A stretch of 64,000 nt of DNA from Flavobacterium jumunjinense. GTDB lineage: Bacteria > Bacteroidota > Bacteroidia > Flavobacteriales > Flavobacteriaceae. Under the pieces are notes generated by a model. It ran no database searches. It was not told where the DNA came from and saw only the letters and a program-made list of their open reading frames with translations. Each line of letters starts with the position of its first letter. The first letter of the stretch is position 1. Positions 32,483 to 40,573 of this stretch are shown one piece after another. The DNA lies in NCBI RefSeq assembly GCF_021650975.2, contig NZ_CP091285.1, forward strand, positions 124,001-188,000, given 5' to 3'. Made by a program: the position numbers and the translations under genes.

Positions 32483-32616
32483 GTTGCTTGTGGCTAACTT
32501 ATTTATATCAATCATAAAATCACACAAAGCCATCTTTTTCCAGAAAGCCTTGTGTGATAAATATTATATTTTTTGTTCTCAAATATAAAGATAATTTATC
32601 GCAATTTATCAAATCT
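32483..32616 (-). repeat. Promoter-leader module H, diverged copy
   Basis: The module keeps the -7 box TATATTTG (32580-32587) with TTTG 22 bases upstream, and a leader hairpin TCACACAA (32520-32527) / TTGTGTGA (32550-32557) in which pairs differ from modules D and F but pairing is kept. GGCTAACTTATTTATAT-like sequence beside it matches module F. The 301-base gap 32408-32708 holds this module and the crtZ terminator. Confidence 0.75.
32580..32587 (-). promoter_or_regulatory. -7 box of module H
   Basis: Minus-strand TATATTTG with TTTG 22 bases upstream, the same spacing as in module F. Confidence 0.6.
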
Positions 32617-32655
32617 CTTTTTACTCTAAAAAATTTCTATTATTTAAAAAAACAA

Positions 32656-32678
32656 AAAAATCCTCGAAAGGATTTTTG
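32656..32678 (-). terminator. Terminator of the carotenoid operon
   Basis: AAAAATCCT / AGGATTTTT with loop CGAA lies 31 bases after the crtZ stop on the minus strand, with A and T runs on both sides. Confidence 0.88.
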
Positions 32679-32708
32679 TATATTAAAATGATATGGAATG
32701 TATGTATT

Positions 32709-33158
32709 TTACATTGAAAAATACTTCTTTGGCACGTATAACATACCAAAGCATTCTCCATATTCTTTTCCTAAATGTTTGTGGTGAATTTTATGTGCTT
32801 TTCTTAAACCAACTAAATATTTATTTTTTGTATTCTTGAACCATTTAAAGCGTTGATGAATTAGAACATCATGAATTAAAAAATAGGCTATTCCGTAGCA
32901 TAATATACCTAGACCTATAAAAAACAAAAAGTTTAATTCTGGTGTTACTCCAAAATAGAATAATGAAATGCTCGGTATTGCGAAAATGACAAAAAAGGCA
33001 TCATTTTTTTCAAAAACCCCTTGATACCTCGGTTGATGATGATCTTCATGCAGGTACCATAAAAAACCATGCATTACAAATTTATGTGTAAGCCAAGTAA
33101 TTCCTTCCATACAAAAGAAAGTTACAAGTGTTGTTAGTGCAAAATATAAAATAGACAT
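32709..33158 (-). CDS. crtZ: Beta-carotene hydroxylase CrtZ
   Basis: A 149-residue membrane di-iron enzyme of the fatty acid hydroxylase superfamily with about four helices. The histidine clusters are HKFVMH, HEDHH, HDVLIHQRF and HKIHHKH, the pattern of CrtZ. It hydroxylates the beta rings of beta-carotene to give zeaxanthin, the common flavobacterial yellow pigment. The start overlaps the crtB stop by one base, so the two are translationally coupled. It is the last gene before the terminator. Confidence 0.93.
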   Translation of the reverse strand: MSILYFALTTLVTFFCMEGITWLTHKFVMHGFLWYLHEDHHQPRYQGVFEKNDAFFVIFAIPSISLFYFGVTPELNFLFFIGLGILCYGIAYFLIHDVLIHQRFKWFKNTKNKYLVGLRKAHKIHHKHLGKEYGECFGMLYVPKKYFSM

Positions 33159-33997
33159 TATACGATGATATTTAATTGATAACGAAGATAAGATTTTCCT
33201 AGAATTAACATCTTTAAAGGATTCGAAACACGAATACGCTTACTTAAAAACTCATCTGGTTGCGTTTTATTAATCTTTTTCATTAAACTTTTATAATAAC
33301 GATAGGCCGTGTAGACTCCGAATTTTGCTTCTGGAGGCAACATTAAAACACCTTTAAATGCTTCTTCAAAATCGGCATTAATTTCGGCTACAATTTGTTT
33401 TTTATTCTCGTTTGTTAAAGATGTAAAATCCATACCTGGGAAATAAACGCGTCCTAAACTTTCATAATCATGTTTTAAGTCTCTTAAAAAGTTTACTTTC
33501 TGAAAAGCGGAACCTAATTTCATTGCACTAGACTTCAATTCATTATATTTTGTGTTGTCTCCTTTTACAAAAACTTTCAAACACATTAATCCAACAACAT
33601 CGGCAGAACCAAAAATATACGCTTCGTACTCTTCTGTAGATACGTACTCTTTTTTTGTTAAATCCATTCGCATACTTTTCATAAATGGAGCTACCAAATC
33701 ATGAAGTCCATATTCATGAACAACTCTTTGGAATGCATTCAAAACAGGATTAAGACTTATTTTTCTATCTAGTGCTTTTTGATACTCTGCTTCAAATTCA
33801 TCCAACAAAATTTCTTGTTCATAGCCTTCAAAAGAATCGACTATTTCATCGGCACAACGTACAAAGCCATAAATAGCATAGATTTCATCCTGAATTTCTG
33901 GTGACAGCATCTTTATTGCCAACGAAAAGGAAGTACTATACTTCTTTGTTATTATTTTACTGCACTCTTTAGAGGCTTCATCAAACAATGTTTTCAT
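33158..33997 (-). CDS. crtB: Phytoene synthase CrtB
   Basis: From the ATG at 33997 the product has 279 residues. It joins two geranylgeranyl diphosphates to phytoene. The aspartate-rich motifs are seen in VRCADEIVDSFEG and LRDLKHDYESLGRVYFP, and YSTSFSLAIKML is the usual start of the squalene/phytoene synthase fold. The frame runs on to a TTG at 34024, but the ATG gives the normal N-terminus (MKTLFDEAS). It lies 73 bases after crtI. Confidence 0.95.
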   Translation of the reverse strand: MKTLFDEASKECSKIITKKYSTSFSLAIKMLSPEIQDEIYAIYGFVRCADEIVDSFEGYEQEILLDEFEAEYQKALDRKISLNPVLNAFQRVVHEYGLHDLVAPFMKSMRMDLTKKEYVSTEEYEAYIFGSADVVGLMCLKVFVKGDNTKYNELKSSAMKLGSAFQKVNFLRDLKHDYESLGRVYFPGMDFTSLTNENKKQIVAEINADFEEAFKGVLMLPPEAKFGVYTAYRYYKSLMKKINKTQPDEFLSKRIRVSNPLKMLILGKSYLRYQLNIIV

Positions 33998-34070
33998 ATA
34001 TAAATTTTGTTTGTTTATGATCAAAAGTATTATCTTGTTATTTGTTTTAATTTTATTTTAAGAAAAAACA

Positions 34071-35537
34071 TTATTTTGAGAATTCTTTTATAATTTTTTC
34101 ACTTACGATTTTCCCCGAAATTAATGACGGAGGAACACCTGGTCCAGGAACCGTTAATTGTCCTGTGAAAAATAAATTTTGAACTTTTTTACTCTTTATT
34201 TTTGGTCGTAAAAAGGCTGTTTGGGTTAAAATATTAGCTAAACCATAGGCATTTCCTTTATACGAATTATAGTCCTTTATAAAATCGTTTACACAATACG
34301 ACTCAACAAACATTACATTCTCTTTTAACGATTGGTTGGTTGTCTTTTCTAATCTGTCAATAATAATATCAAAATATTTTTTTCTAATTTCTTCTGTATC
34401 TTCTAATCCTGGTGCAATAGGTATTAAAAAAGTAGCTGCTTCTTTACCTTCTGGCGCAAAAAAAGAATCGGTTTTAGAAGGAAAACTTGCATAATACAAT
34501 GGGTTCTTAGGCCATACTTTTGTATCATAAATCTCTTTTGCATGTGGCTCAAAAGGTGTATCGAAAAACAATGTGTGATGCGATACATTTTCTACTTTCT
34601 TATCAAAACCAACATAAAACAATAATGATGAAGGAGCAAAAATCTTTTTATCCCAATATTTTTCAGAATACACTCTGTATTTTTCCTCTAATAATTGTTC
34701 TGAATGATGATAATCAGCACCACTTAAAACAATATCAGCTTTCCTAACTTTATCATTAAAAACAACACTAACAGCCTTTTTATTTTCAACTATTATTTTT
34801 GATACATTCGCTTTTGTAATAATCTCAACCCCTAATTCTGTTGCCAATGTTTCCATTGCTTCAATTACACTATACATTCCTTTTTTAGGATGCCAAGTTC
34901 CTAATCCGAAATCGGCAAAATTCATAAAACTATAGAACGAAGGTGTATTTGACGGTTTTGCACCTAAAAACAAGACAGGAAATTCTAAAATCTTAATTAG
35001 TTTATCGTTTTTAAATCGTTTTCTAACTTGTTGACTAATTGTAGAAAAAAATTGCCCTACTCTTGTTATTGTTTCTGTACTTACTAATTCTAAAGGTGAA
35101 TCGCCTGGTTTATAGACCATTTTATCAACTGCAATAGCATAGTTATCTTGTGCTTCTTTTATAAAAGTACGTAATTTTTTTTCACTTCCCTTTTCTATTC
35201 CTTCAAAAGTTGCAGCAATTTCATCTAAATTATCTGAAATTGTAACTTTCTCTCTATTTTCAAAATAGACATCATATGCAGGTGATAGCTTTTCTAAATT
35301 ATAATAATCGGATACTTTTTTACCAAAATCTCCAAAAAACTTCTCGAAAACACCTGGCATCCAATACCATGTTGGTCCAATATCGAAATGGAATCCATCT
35401 TTAGACAATCTTCTGGCTCTACCCCCTATGGTATCATTTTTTTCTAAGACAGTAACATTATTACCCGCTTTAGCCAAATAACAAGCAGCAGAAAGAGATG
35501 CAAAACCAGAACCTATTATTACTATATTTTTTTTCAT
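34071..35537 (-). CDS. crtI: Phytoene desaturase CrtI
   Basis: A 488-residue FAD-dependent desaturase. The N-terminal dinucleotide site is IVIIGSGFASLSAACYLAKA followed by LEKNDTIGGRARR, and the C-terminal signature is LFFTGQLTVPGPGVPPSLIS. It desaturates phytoene to lycopene at the inner membrane. The gene lies 27 bases after the MerR-type regulator and probably shares its transcript. Confidence 0.95.
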   Translation of the reverse strand: MKKNIVIIGSGFASLSAACYLAKAGNNVTVLEKNDTIGGRARRLSKDGFHFDIGPTWYWMPGVFEKFFGDFGKKVSDYYNLEKLSPAYDVYFENREKVTISDNLDEIAATFEGIEKGSEKKLRTFIKEAQDNYAIAVDKMVYKPGDSPLELVSTETITRVGQFFSTISQQVRKRFKNDKLIKILEFPVLFLGAKPSNTPSFYSFMNFADFGLGTWHPKKGMYSVIEAMETLATELGVEIITKANVSKIIVENKKAVSVVFNDKVRKADIVLSGADYHHSEQLLEEKYRVYSEKYWDKKIFAPSSLLFYVGFDKKVENVSHHTLFFDTPFEPHAKEIYDTKVWPKNPLYYASFPSKTDSFFAPEGKEAATFLIPIAPGLEDTEEIRKKYFDIIIDRLEKTTNQSLKENVMFVESYCVNDFIKDYNSYKGNAYGLANILTQTAFLRPKIKSKKVQNLFFTGQLTVPGPGVPPSLISGKIVSEKIIKEFSK

Positions 35538-35564
35538 TAGTATGTGTTTTGATATTTGATCCGA

Positions 35565-36458
35565 TTAAAAATCGAGCATAAGATTTTGAATTCCGTTATG
35601 TATTGAAATCCCATCTATTTTAGTGTGTATATGTTCAACTTGTCTTCCTAAAACAGAAAGTTTATTGTTTGTGCCTTTCAATATTGTTTGACTGAATTCT
35701 ATTAAATACTTTTCAACTTCATCATAGTTAGGTTGAACTGTAAAATAGGACACAAAATGGACTTTATCAAAACAGTTTTTAAGTTCTTCCAAGTCTTTCA
35801 TTGGAACACTTTCTCCAAGGAATAGTGTTTTATATCCTTTTGCTAAGAATAGATAATTGACATATAGCAAACCTAACTGATGAATTTCATTTGAAGGCAA
35901 ATAAAGAGCTATTATTTGATCTTTATCTGGCTCACTATTTCGTTGTAATTCTTCTATTGCTGTATATAATTTCTGTTTGATTAAAGAACTAATAAAATGT
36001 TCGTGAATTGGTTTCAATGTAGACGTTTGCCACAATACTCCAATTTCATCAAGAAGTGGTATAAATACTTCATAGAAAATGGCATCAAAGGTTTTTGTTT
36101 CGGCTAATCTGTTGTAGTTTTCATGAAATAATTGCGTATCGAAATTGAACATCGCAAATTTCAAAGAAGTGATTGCTAAAGAAGCACTGTTCTTTTCTGA
36201 ATAGATATCGTTGACTAGCTTATTAACTTCATCATCAGAAAGTGAGGAAATTTTCGAAATTTTATATCCAAAATTATTTAAGAAAGCAATATTTAATAGT
36301 TTTAATAAATCATCAGAATCATACGAACGAACATTATGCTCATTTCTATCTGGAGAAAAAATTGAGTATCTTTTTTCCCATATTCTAATAGTATGTGCTT
36401 TTATACCTGAAAGGTTTTCTAGGTCCTTAACACTAAAATTACTTTTAATTTTGTTCAT
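35565..36458 (-). CDS. CarH/LitR-like MerR regulator with B12-binding light-sensor domain
   Basis: A 297-residue regulator. Residues 8-75 are a MerR DNA-binding domain (GIKAHTIRIWEKRY). Residues 90-290 are a cobalamin-binding module: W143 followed nine residues later by E153-H154 is the Wx9EH motif of CarH-type photoreceptors, and H193 in EIHQLG is the candidate lower axial ligand of B12. In known CarH proteins the tetramer represses carotenoid genes in the dark and falls apart when light cleaves adenosylcobalamin. Its position at the head of merR-crtI-crtB-crtZ suggests light-induced pigment synthesis and autoregulation. Confidence 0.92.
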   Translation of the reverse strand: MNKIKSNFSVKDLENLSGIKAHTIRIWEKRYSIFSPDRNEHNVRSYDSDDLLKLLNIAFLNNFGYKISKISSLSDDEVNKLVNDIYSEKNSASLAITSLKFAMFNFDTQLFHENYNRLAETKTFDAIFYEVFIPLLDEIGVLWQTSTLKPIHEHFISSLIKQKLYTAIEELQRNSEPDKDQIIALYLPSNEIHQLGLLYVNYLFLAKGYKTLFLGESVPMKDLEELKNCFDKVHFVSYFTVQPNYDEVEKYLIEFSQTILKGTNNKLSVLGRQVEHIHTKIDGISIHNGIQNLMLDF

Positions 36459-36479
36459 CGTTTATTTAAAATCGTTAAA

Positions 36480-36487
36480 CAAATATA
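36480..36487 (-). promoter_or_regulatory. -7 box for the merR-crt operon
   Basis: Minus-strand TATATTTG lies 21 bases before the regulator ATG. The start region overlaps the 3' end of the GH25 gene. A regulator operator is expected here, but I cannot define it. Confidence 0.55.
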
Positions 36488-36502
36488 GTAAAAAATTTTA
36501 AT

Positions 36503-37369
36503 CTAAGGGTTTACATTAGAAATAAACTTAACAAAATTACCATTAAACACATTTAAATCGACCATTCCGTTGATTCCTTCTACCTTACCCTTTTCAGTAA
36601 ATTGCCACATTAGCCAGCCTTTCTCTGGCTTTTTTTTCCATAAATTATAATTCGCAATCCAAAAAGGATAATCTGAAAATTCGTCTTTTAAGAAATCGGT
36701 GTAATAACTTTCCCCAGAATAAATAATTGGTTTTACCTTATAATGCTTTTCAACTTTATTCAACCATCTCCTTAATCCTACTTTTAAGCTATCTATTGAT
36801 TGTGTTTTGGGTAATTTTTCAATATCTAAAACGGGCGGAAAATCTCCTTTATTTAGCGTAACCGTTTTAATAAAATTATCAGCTTGTGCAATTGAGTTTT
36901 CATTTGGACGATAATAATGATAAGCTCCACAAATAAAATTATTGTTTTTTGCTTCTCTCCAGTTTCTTTTGAATTTTTTATCTACTCTATTTCCTCCTGC
37001 AGTTGCTCTAATAAAAACAAAAGAAAGTTCGAAAGTATCTTCTACTTTTCCAATTTCATCCCATTTAATTCTTCCTTGATATTCTGAAACATCAAAGCCA
37101 AAAACACTATTTTCATGTGTACTTAAAACTTCATATATTCTTACATCAGCAATTTTTCTGTCTTTCTGAGATAGTTCATTACTATTTTTATTCGTTTTAA
37201 ACCCTAAATAATATAGCAATCCGTCTCTAAAATGATATGCTCCTGAACCAACTATAGCAATTATAAACATAGAAAAAAACCAAAGAATAATTTTCCTAAA
37301 AATACTAGGTTTACTCTTTGGTTTAATTTTCTTTTTATTATATGAAGTGGCTGCTTTTCTTATAGCCAT
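36503..37369 (-). CDS. Membrane-anchored GH25 lysozyme-like protein
   Basis: A 288-residue protein with a basic N-terminal cytoplasmic segment, one membrane helix (about 25-45, IILWFFSMFIIAIVGSGAYH) and a periplasmic glycoside hydrolase family 25 domain. The catalytic acidic residues are in FGFDVSEYQG and PPVLDIEKL, and GAYHYYRPN and FWIANYNLW are typical. It should cut the N-acetylmuramyl bond of peptidoglycan in the organism's own wall. It lies ten bases after pssA. Confidence 0.9.
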   Translation of the reverse strand: MAIRKAATSYNKKKIKPKSKPSIFRKIILWFFSMFIIAIVGSGAYHFRDGLLYYLGFKTNKNSNELSQKDRKIADVRIYEVLSTHENSVFGFDVSEYQGRIKWDEIGKVEDTFELSFVFIRATAGGNRVDKKFKRNWREAKNNNFICGAYHYYRPNENSIAQADNFIKTVTLNKGDFPPVLDIEKLPKTQSIDSLKVGLRRWLNKVEKHYKVKPIIYSGESYYTDFLKDEFSDYPFWIANYNLWKKKPEKGWLMWQFTEKGKVEGINGMVDLNVFNGNFVKFISNVNP

Positions 37370-37378
37370 AATCAGAAA

Positions 37379-38116
37379 TTATTTTTTAGAAGTTGTATTA
37401 AGAATTAAAGAAAAAATTATATAACTAAATATTATTACAGGAATAGCTGTAAAAGCTAACACGAATAATAAAATTGATGAATATACTAGAAAAATTATTT
37501 GTGTCTTAGCGTTTTCCCAATCTAATTTTTTAAATTTTAAAGAGAAAAGAGGAATCTCGGCATTTAAAAGATAGGCACTAACGAGAATAATAACTACAAG
37601 AATATAGGGATTATTTAAAGCCTCTAATAGCCATTCATAGGAATCTACATATTGAATCATAGGAATACTCATTAATAATAAAGTATTTGCAGGTGTTGGC
37701 AAACCAATGAACGATTCTGTTTGACGTGTATCTATGTTAAACTTAGCCAATCTGTAGCATGATGCTAAAGTTACTATAAAACCTAAATATGGCACAAATC
37801 CCATATAAGCCGTTTCTTCAGTCACCATATAATTACTATCATTCAACTGAATATTTTCAAGCAGTTTAAACATCATCAATCCAGGAACAACACCACTGGT
37901 AACCATATCTGCTAAAGAATCTAATTGCACACCTAATTCACTTGATACATTTAATTTTCTCGCTAAAAAACCATCCCAAAAATCAAAAAATATACCTAAA
38001 CACACAAATAAAAATGCATGATCATAAAAACCGTTAAAGATGCTTATTAATGCTAATAAACCACTCAACAAGTTCATCATTGTAAATGTATTTGGAATAA
38101 ATCTCTTAATATTCAT
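37379..38116 (-). CDS. pssA: CDP-diacylglycerol--serine O-phosphatidyltransferase
   Basis: A 245-residue membrane enzyme with about seven helices. DFWDGFLARKLNVSSELG with LDSLAD completes the CDP-alcohol phosphatidyltransferase signature (DGxxAR, then a G and two aspartates). It makes phosphatidylserine, the precursor of phosphatidylethanolamine. The beginning NIKRFIPNTFTMMNLLSGLLA is typical of the PssA branch. It may be co-transcribed with the GH25 gene. Confidence 0.93.
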   Translation of the reverse strand: MNIKRFIPNTFTMMNLLSGLLALISIFNGFYDHAFLFVCLGIFFDFWDGFLARKLNVSSELGVQLDSLADMVTSGVVPGLMMFKLLENIQLNDSNYMVTEETAYMGFVPYLGFIVTLASCYRLAKFNIDTRQTESFIGLPTPANTLLLMSIPMIQYVDSYEWLLEALNNPYILVVIILVSAYLLNAEIPLFSLKFKKLDWENAKTQIIFLVYSSILLFVLAFTAIPVIIFSYIIFSLILNTTSKK

Positions 38117-38328
38117 TGTATTTTGCTTTTAAATTTGCTTGTCGGGAATAATTTAAACTTTCAAACTCAGTTGAAGACTACACATAATAAATTAATTATT
38201 AGAACAATAGTCTAAAATGTAATAAAATGTATCAAAAAAATCCTTGACAATGTGTTTTAACTTAATTATGGACAAATGTAATACAATAAGTTAATACATT
38301 TTGAGTTTAGTAATTAAGAATTTTATTC

Positions 38329-38336
38329 CATCTTTG
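38329..38336 (+). promoter_or_regulatory. Promoter-like box for the PorV/PorQ-like gene
   Basis: CATCTTTG differs by one base from TAnnTTTG and lies 18 bases before the TTG start. Elsewhere in the 237-base gap 38117-38353 a minus-strand TACATTTG (38273-38280) could serve pssA. Confidence 0.35.
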
Positions 38337-38353
38337 TAAAAATTTATTTTGAT

Positions 38354-39424
38354 TTGAAAAAGACCCTTTATATTTTATTGTTATTACAAACATTACTATC
38401 GAATAGTCAAACAGTTAGAAAATACTCTAACGAATTCTTGAGTATTGGTGTTGATGCAGCAGCATTAGGAATGAGCAATGCCGTTACTGCACAAACAAAT
38501 GATGTGAACTCTGGTTATTGGAATCCTGCTGGACTAATTCAATTAGAAGACAAGCAATTTTCTTTAATGCATGCCAATTATTTTGCAAATATTGCACAAT
38601 ATGACTATGCTGCTTTTGCAACTCCTATAGATGATAGAAGTGCAATTGGCTTTTCTTTAATCCGTTTTGGTGTTGATGATATTTTAAACACAACACAATT
38701 AATAGATAGTCAAGGTAACATCGATTACAATAGAATTTCACTTTTTTCTACTGCCGATTATGCCCTAAATATTTCATATGCTAGAAAACTCCCTTTAGAT
38801 GGAATCAATTATGGTGTCACAGCTAAGGTTATACATAGAATTATTGGAGATTTCGCAACTGCTTGGGGATTTGGTTTTGATGTTGGAATTCAATATGAAT
38901 CAGAAAGTGAATGGTTATTTGGATTAATGCTTAGAGATATAACGACTACCTATAATACTTGGTCTATTAACGAAGAAGAATATCAGAAGATTAAAGATGC
39001 TGTTCCTGGTGAAAACCAAGAGTTGCCAGAAACTAGCGAAATTACACTTCCAAAAGCGCAATTAGGAATAGCAAAAAAATACATTTTCAGATATGATTAT
39101 AGCTTAACAGCTGCTGCCAATTTAAATATGCAATTTGCACGTACAAATGACATTGTTTCGAGTGATGCTGTGAGTGTAGATCCTGCAATTGGATTTGAAT
39201 TTGGTTATGTTGATTTAGTATTTTTAAGAGCTGGTGTTGGTAATTTTCAAAAAATCACACAAATAGACAACACAAATAAGCTGAGCTTTCAACCAAATAT
39301 TGGATTAGGGTTCAAATACAAAGGAATTCAGGTTGATTATGCCCTTACAGATTTAGGCGATCAAAGTGCTGCTTTATATTCAAACATTTTCTCTTTAAAA
39401 GTAGATTTTGATGTTTTTAGATAA
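38354..39424 (+). CDS. PorV/PorQ-family outer-membrane beta-barrel protein
   Basis: A 356-residue exported protein of the FadL-like PorV/PorQ group. After the signal peptide (MKKTLYILLLLQTLLSNSQ) comes the hallmark SIGVDAAALGMSNAV ... NSGYWNPAGL, then alternating strands to a C-terminal barrel strand. In the type IX secretion system PorV shuttles cargo and PorQ joins the attachment complex; other members have no known role. The start is TTG at 38354, supported because the signal peptide begins exactly there. DUF4105 gene follows after 18 bases. Confidence 0.82.
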   Translation: MKKTLYILLLLQTLLSNSQTVRKYSNEFLSIGVDAAALGMSNAVTAQTNDVNSGYWNPAGLIQLEDKQFSLMHANYFANIAQYDYAAFATPIDDRSAIGFSLIRFGVDDILNTTQLIDSQGNIDYNRISLFSTADYALNISYARKLPLDGINYGVTAKVIHRIIGDFATAWGFGFDVGIQYESESEWLFGLMLRDITTTYNTWSINEEEYQKIKDAVPGENQELPETSEITLPKAQLGIAKKYIFRYDYSLTAAANLNMQFARTNDIVSSDAVSVDPAIGFEFGYVDLVFLRAGVGNFQKITQIDNTNKLSFQPNIGLGFKYKGIQVDYALTDLGDQSAALYSNIFSLKVDFDVFR

Positions 39425-39442
39425 ATATAAAAAACACGATTA

Positions 39443-40567
39443 ATGATAAAAAAATTCCTTTTTAGCTATATTATACTTCTCTCTACATTGAGTATTGCTC
39501 AAGAAGTTCAACTTTCTAATAGTGCTCAAATTAGCGTTCTAACTTGTGGTGCAGGAAATGAATCTTACTCATTATATGGCCATACTGCAATACGAATTAA
39601 GGATTACATCAAAAACATCGATATTGTTTACAATTATGGAACCTTTGATTTTGATACTCCAAACTTCATTTTAAAATTTGTAAAAGGTGATTTACAATAT
39701 TTCGTATCGACAAGTAGCTATACTAATTTTGAATATGCTTATCAGTATGAAAATCGTTCCATCTATGAACAAAGCTTAAACATTTCTTTAGCGAAGAAAC
39801 AACAGCTTTTCGATATGCTAAACAAATCACTTAAAAGTGATGAACGTTTTTATATGTATAAATTTATTGATCGCAACTGTACAAACATGGTTGTAGATAA
39901 ATTAAATTTTGTTTTAAATGATTCGGTTATAGCTACCAAAAAACCTGTTAAAGTTACTTATAGAGAGATACTTTTTCCTTATTCTGAAAATCATTTTTTC
40001 GAACAACTTGGAATCAATATTATTTTTGGAAATAAAGTAGATCAAAAAGCAGAACGATTATTTCTTCCTTTCGAATTATTAGACGTTCTAAAAAACACGA
40101 AACTAGACAACAAGCCTTTAGTTTCTGAAACAAAAACTCTTTTTGAAGCTAGGCCTTCAAAATTTGTACCCTCGAATTTTAATAGTAGCTACATAGTACT
40201 CTTCTTTTTAATTCTAATAGTTGTTTTGAATAGAAAGAGCATAAACCTTATTTATTATTCTCTAATTGGTTTAATTGGTTTATTCCTTTGCTTGGTAGGC
40301 TTCTATTCTTTTCATGAGGAAGTGATGTGGAATTATAATGCGTTATTATTTAATCCATTATTTCTGTTTTTAACGTATTATATAATAAAAGGTAATAAAA
40401 GTAGAATTATTCTGTTTGGAAAAGTGATTCTCGGATTGCATCTTGTCTATATTGTAATTCTATTAAACAAAGTGCATCTTAACCAACTTTTACCTTTTAT
40501 TATTTGTAATTTTATTTTAATGGGTAGAATGATTGTTGCTATAAAGAAAAACACAAATCAATTATAA
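39443..40567 (+). CDS. DUF4105/Lnb-like membrane protein (possible lipoprotein N-acyltransferase)
   Basis: A 374-residue protein with a signal segment, an N-terminal periplasmic domain and about four C-terminal membrane helices (about 245-370). The periplasmic domain shows YSLYGHTAIRI and DRNCTNMV, whose histidine and cysteine suit the catalytic pair of the DUF4105 fold. The Bacteroidetes Lnb enzyme that N-acylates lipoproteins has this domain and topology, which would fit the many lipoproteins here; this equivalence is inference. It follows the PorV-like gene by 18 bases. Confidence 0.78.
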   Translation: MIKKFLFSYIILLSTLSIAQEVQLSNSAQISVLTCGAGNESYSLYGHTAIRIKDYIKNIDIVYNYGTFDFDTPNFILKFVKGDLQYFVSTSSYTNFEYAYQYENRSIYEQSLNISLAKKQQLFDMLNKSLKSDERFYMYKFIDRNCTNMVVDKLNFVLNDSVIATKKPVKVTYREILFPYSENHFFEQLGINIIFGNKVDQKAERLFLPFELLDVLKNTKLDNKPLVSETKTLFEARPSKFVPSNFNSSYIVLFFLILIVVLNRKSINLIYYSLIGLIGLFLCLVGFYSFHEEVMWNYNALLFNPLFLFLTYYIIKGNKSRIILFGKVILGLHLVYIVILLNKVHLNQLLPFIICNFILMGRMIVAIKKNTNQL

Positions 40568-40573
40568 AAACTT

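Noticed and set aside
27296..32620. A canonical integron with attC sites
   Set aside because: No integron integrase is in the window, and the boxes (GGCTAAC, GTTAGCC) miss the attC R-box consensus by one or more bases and are too close together. Kept only as a cassette-like hypothesis.
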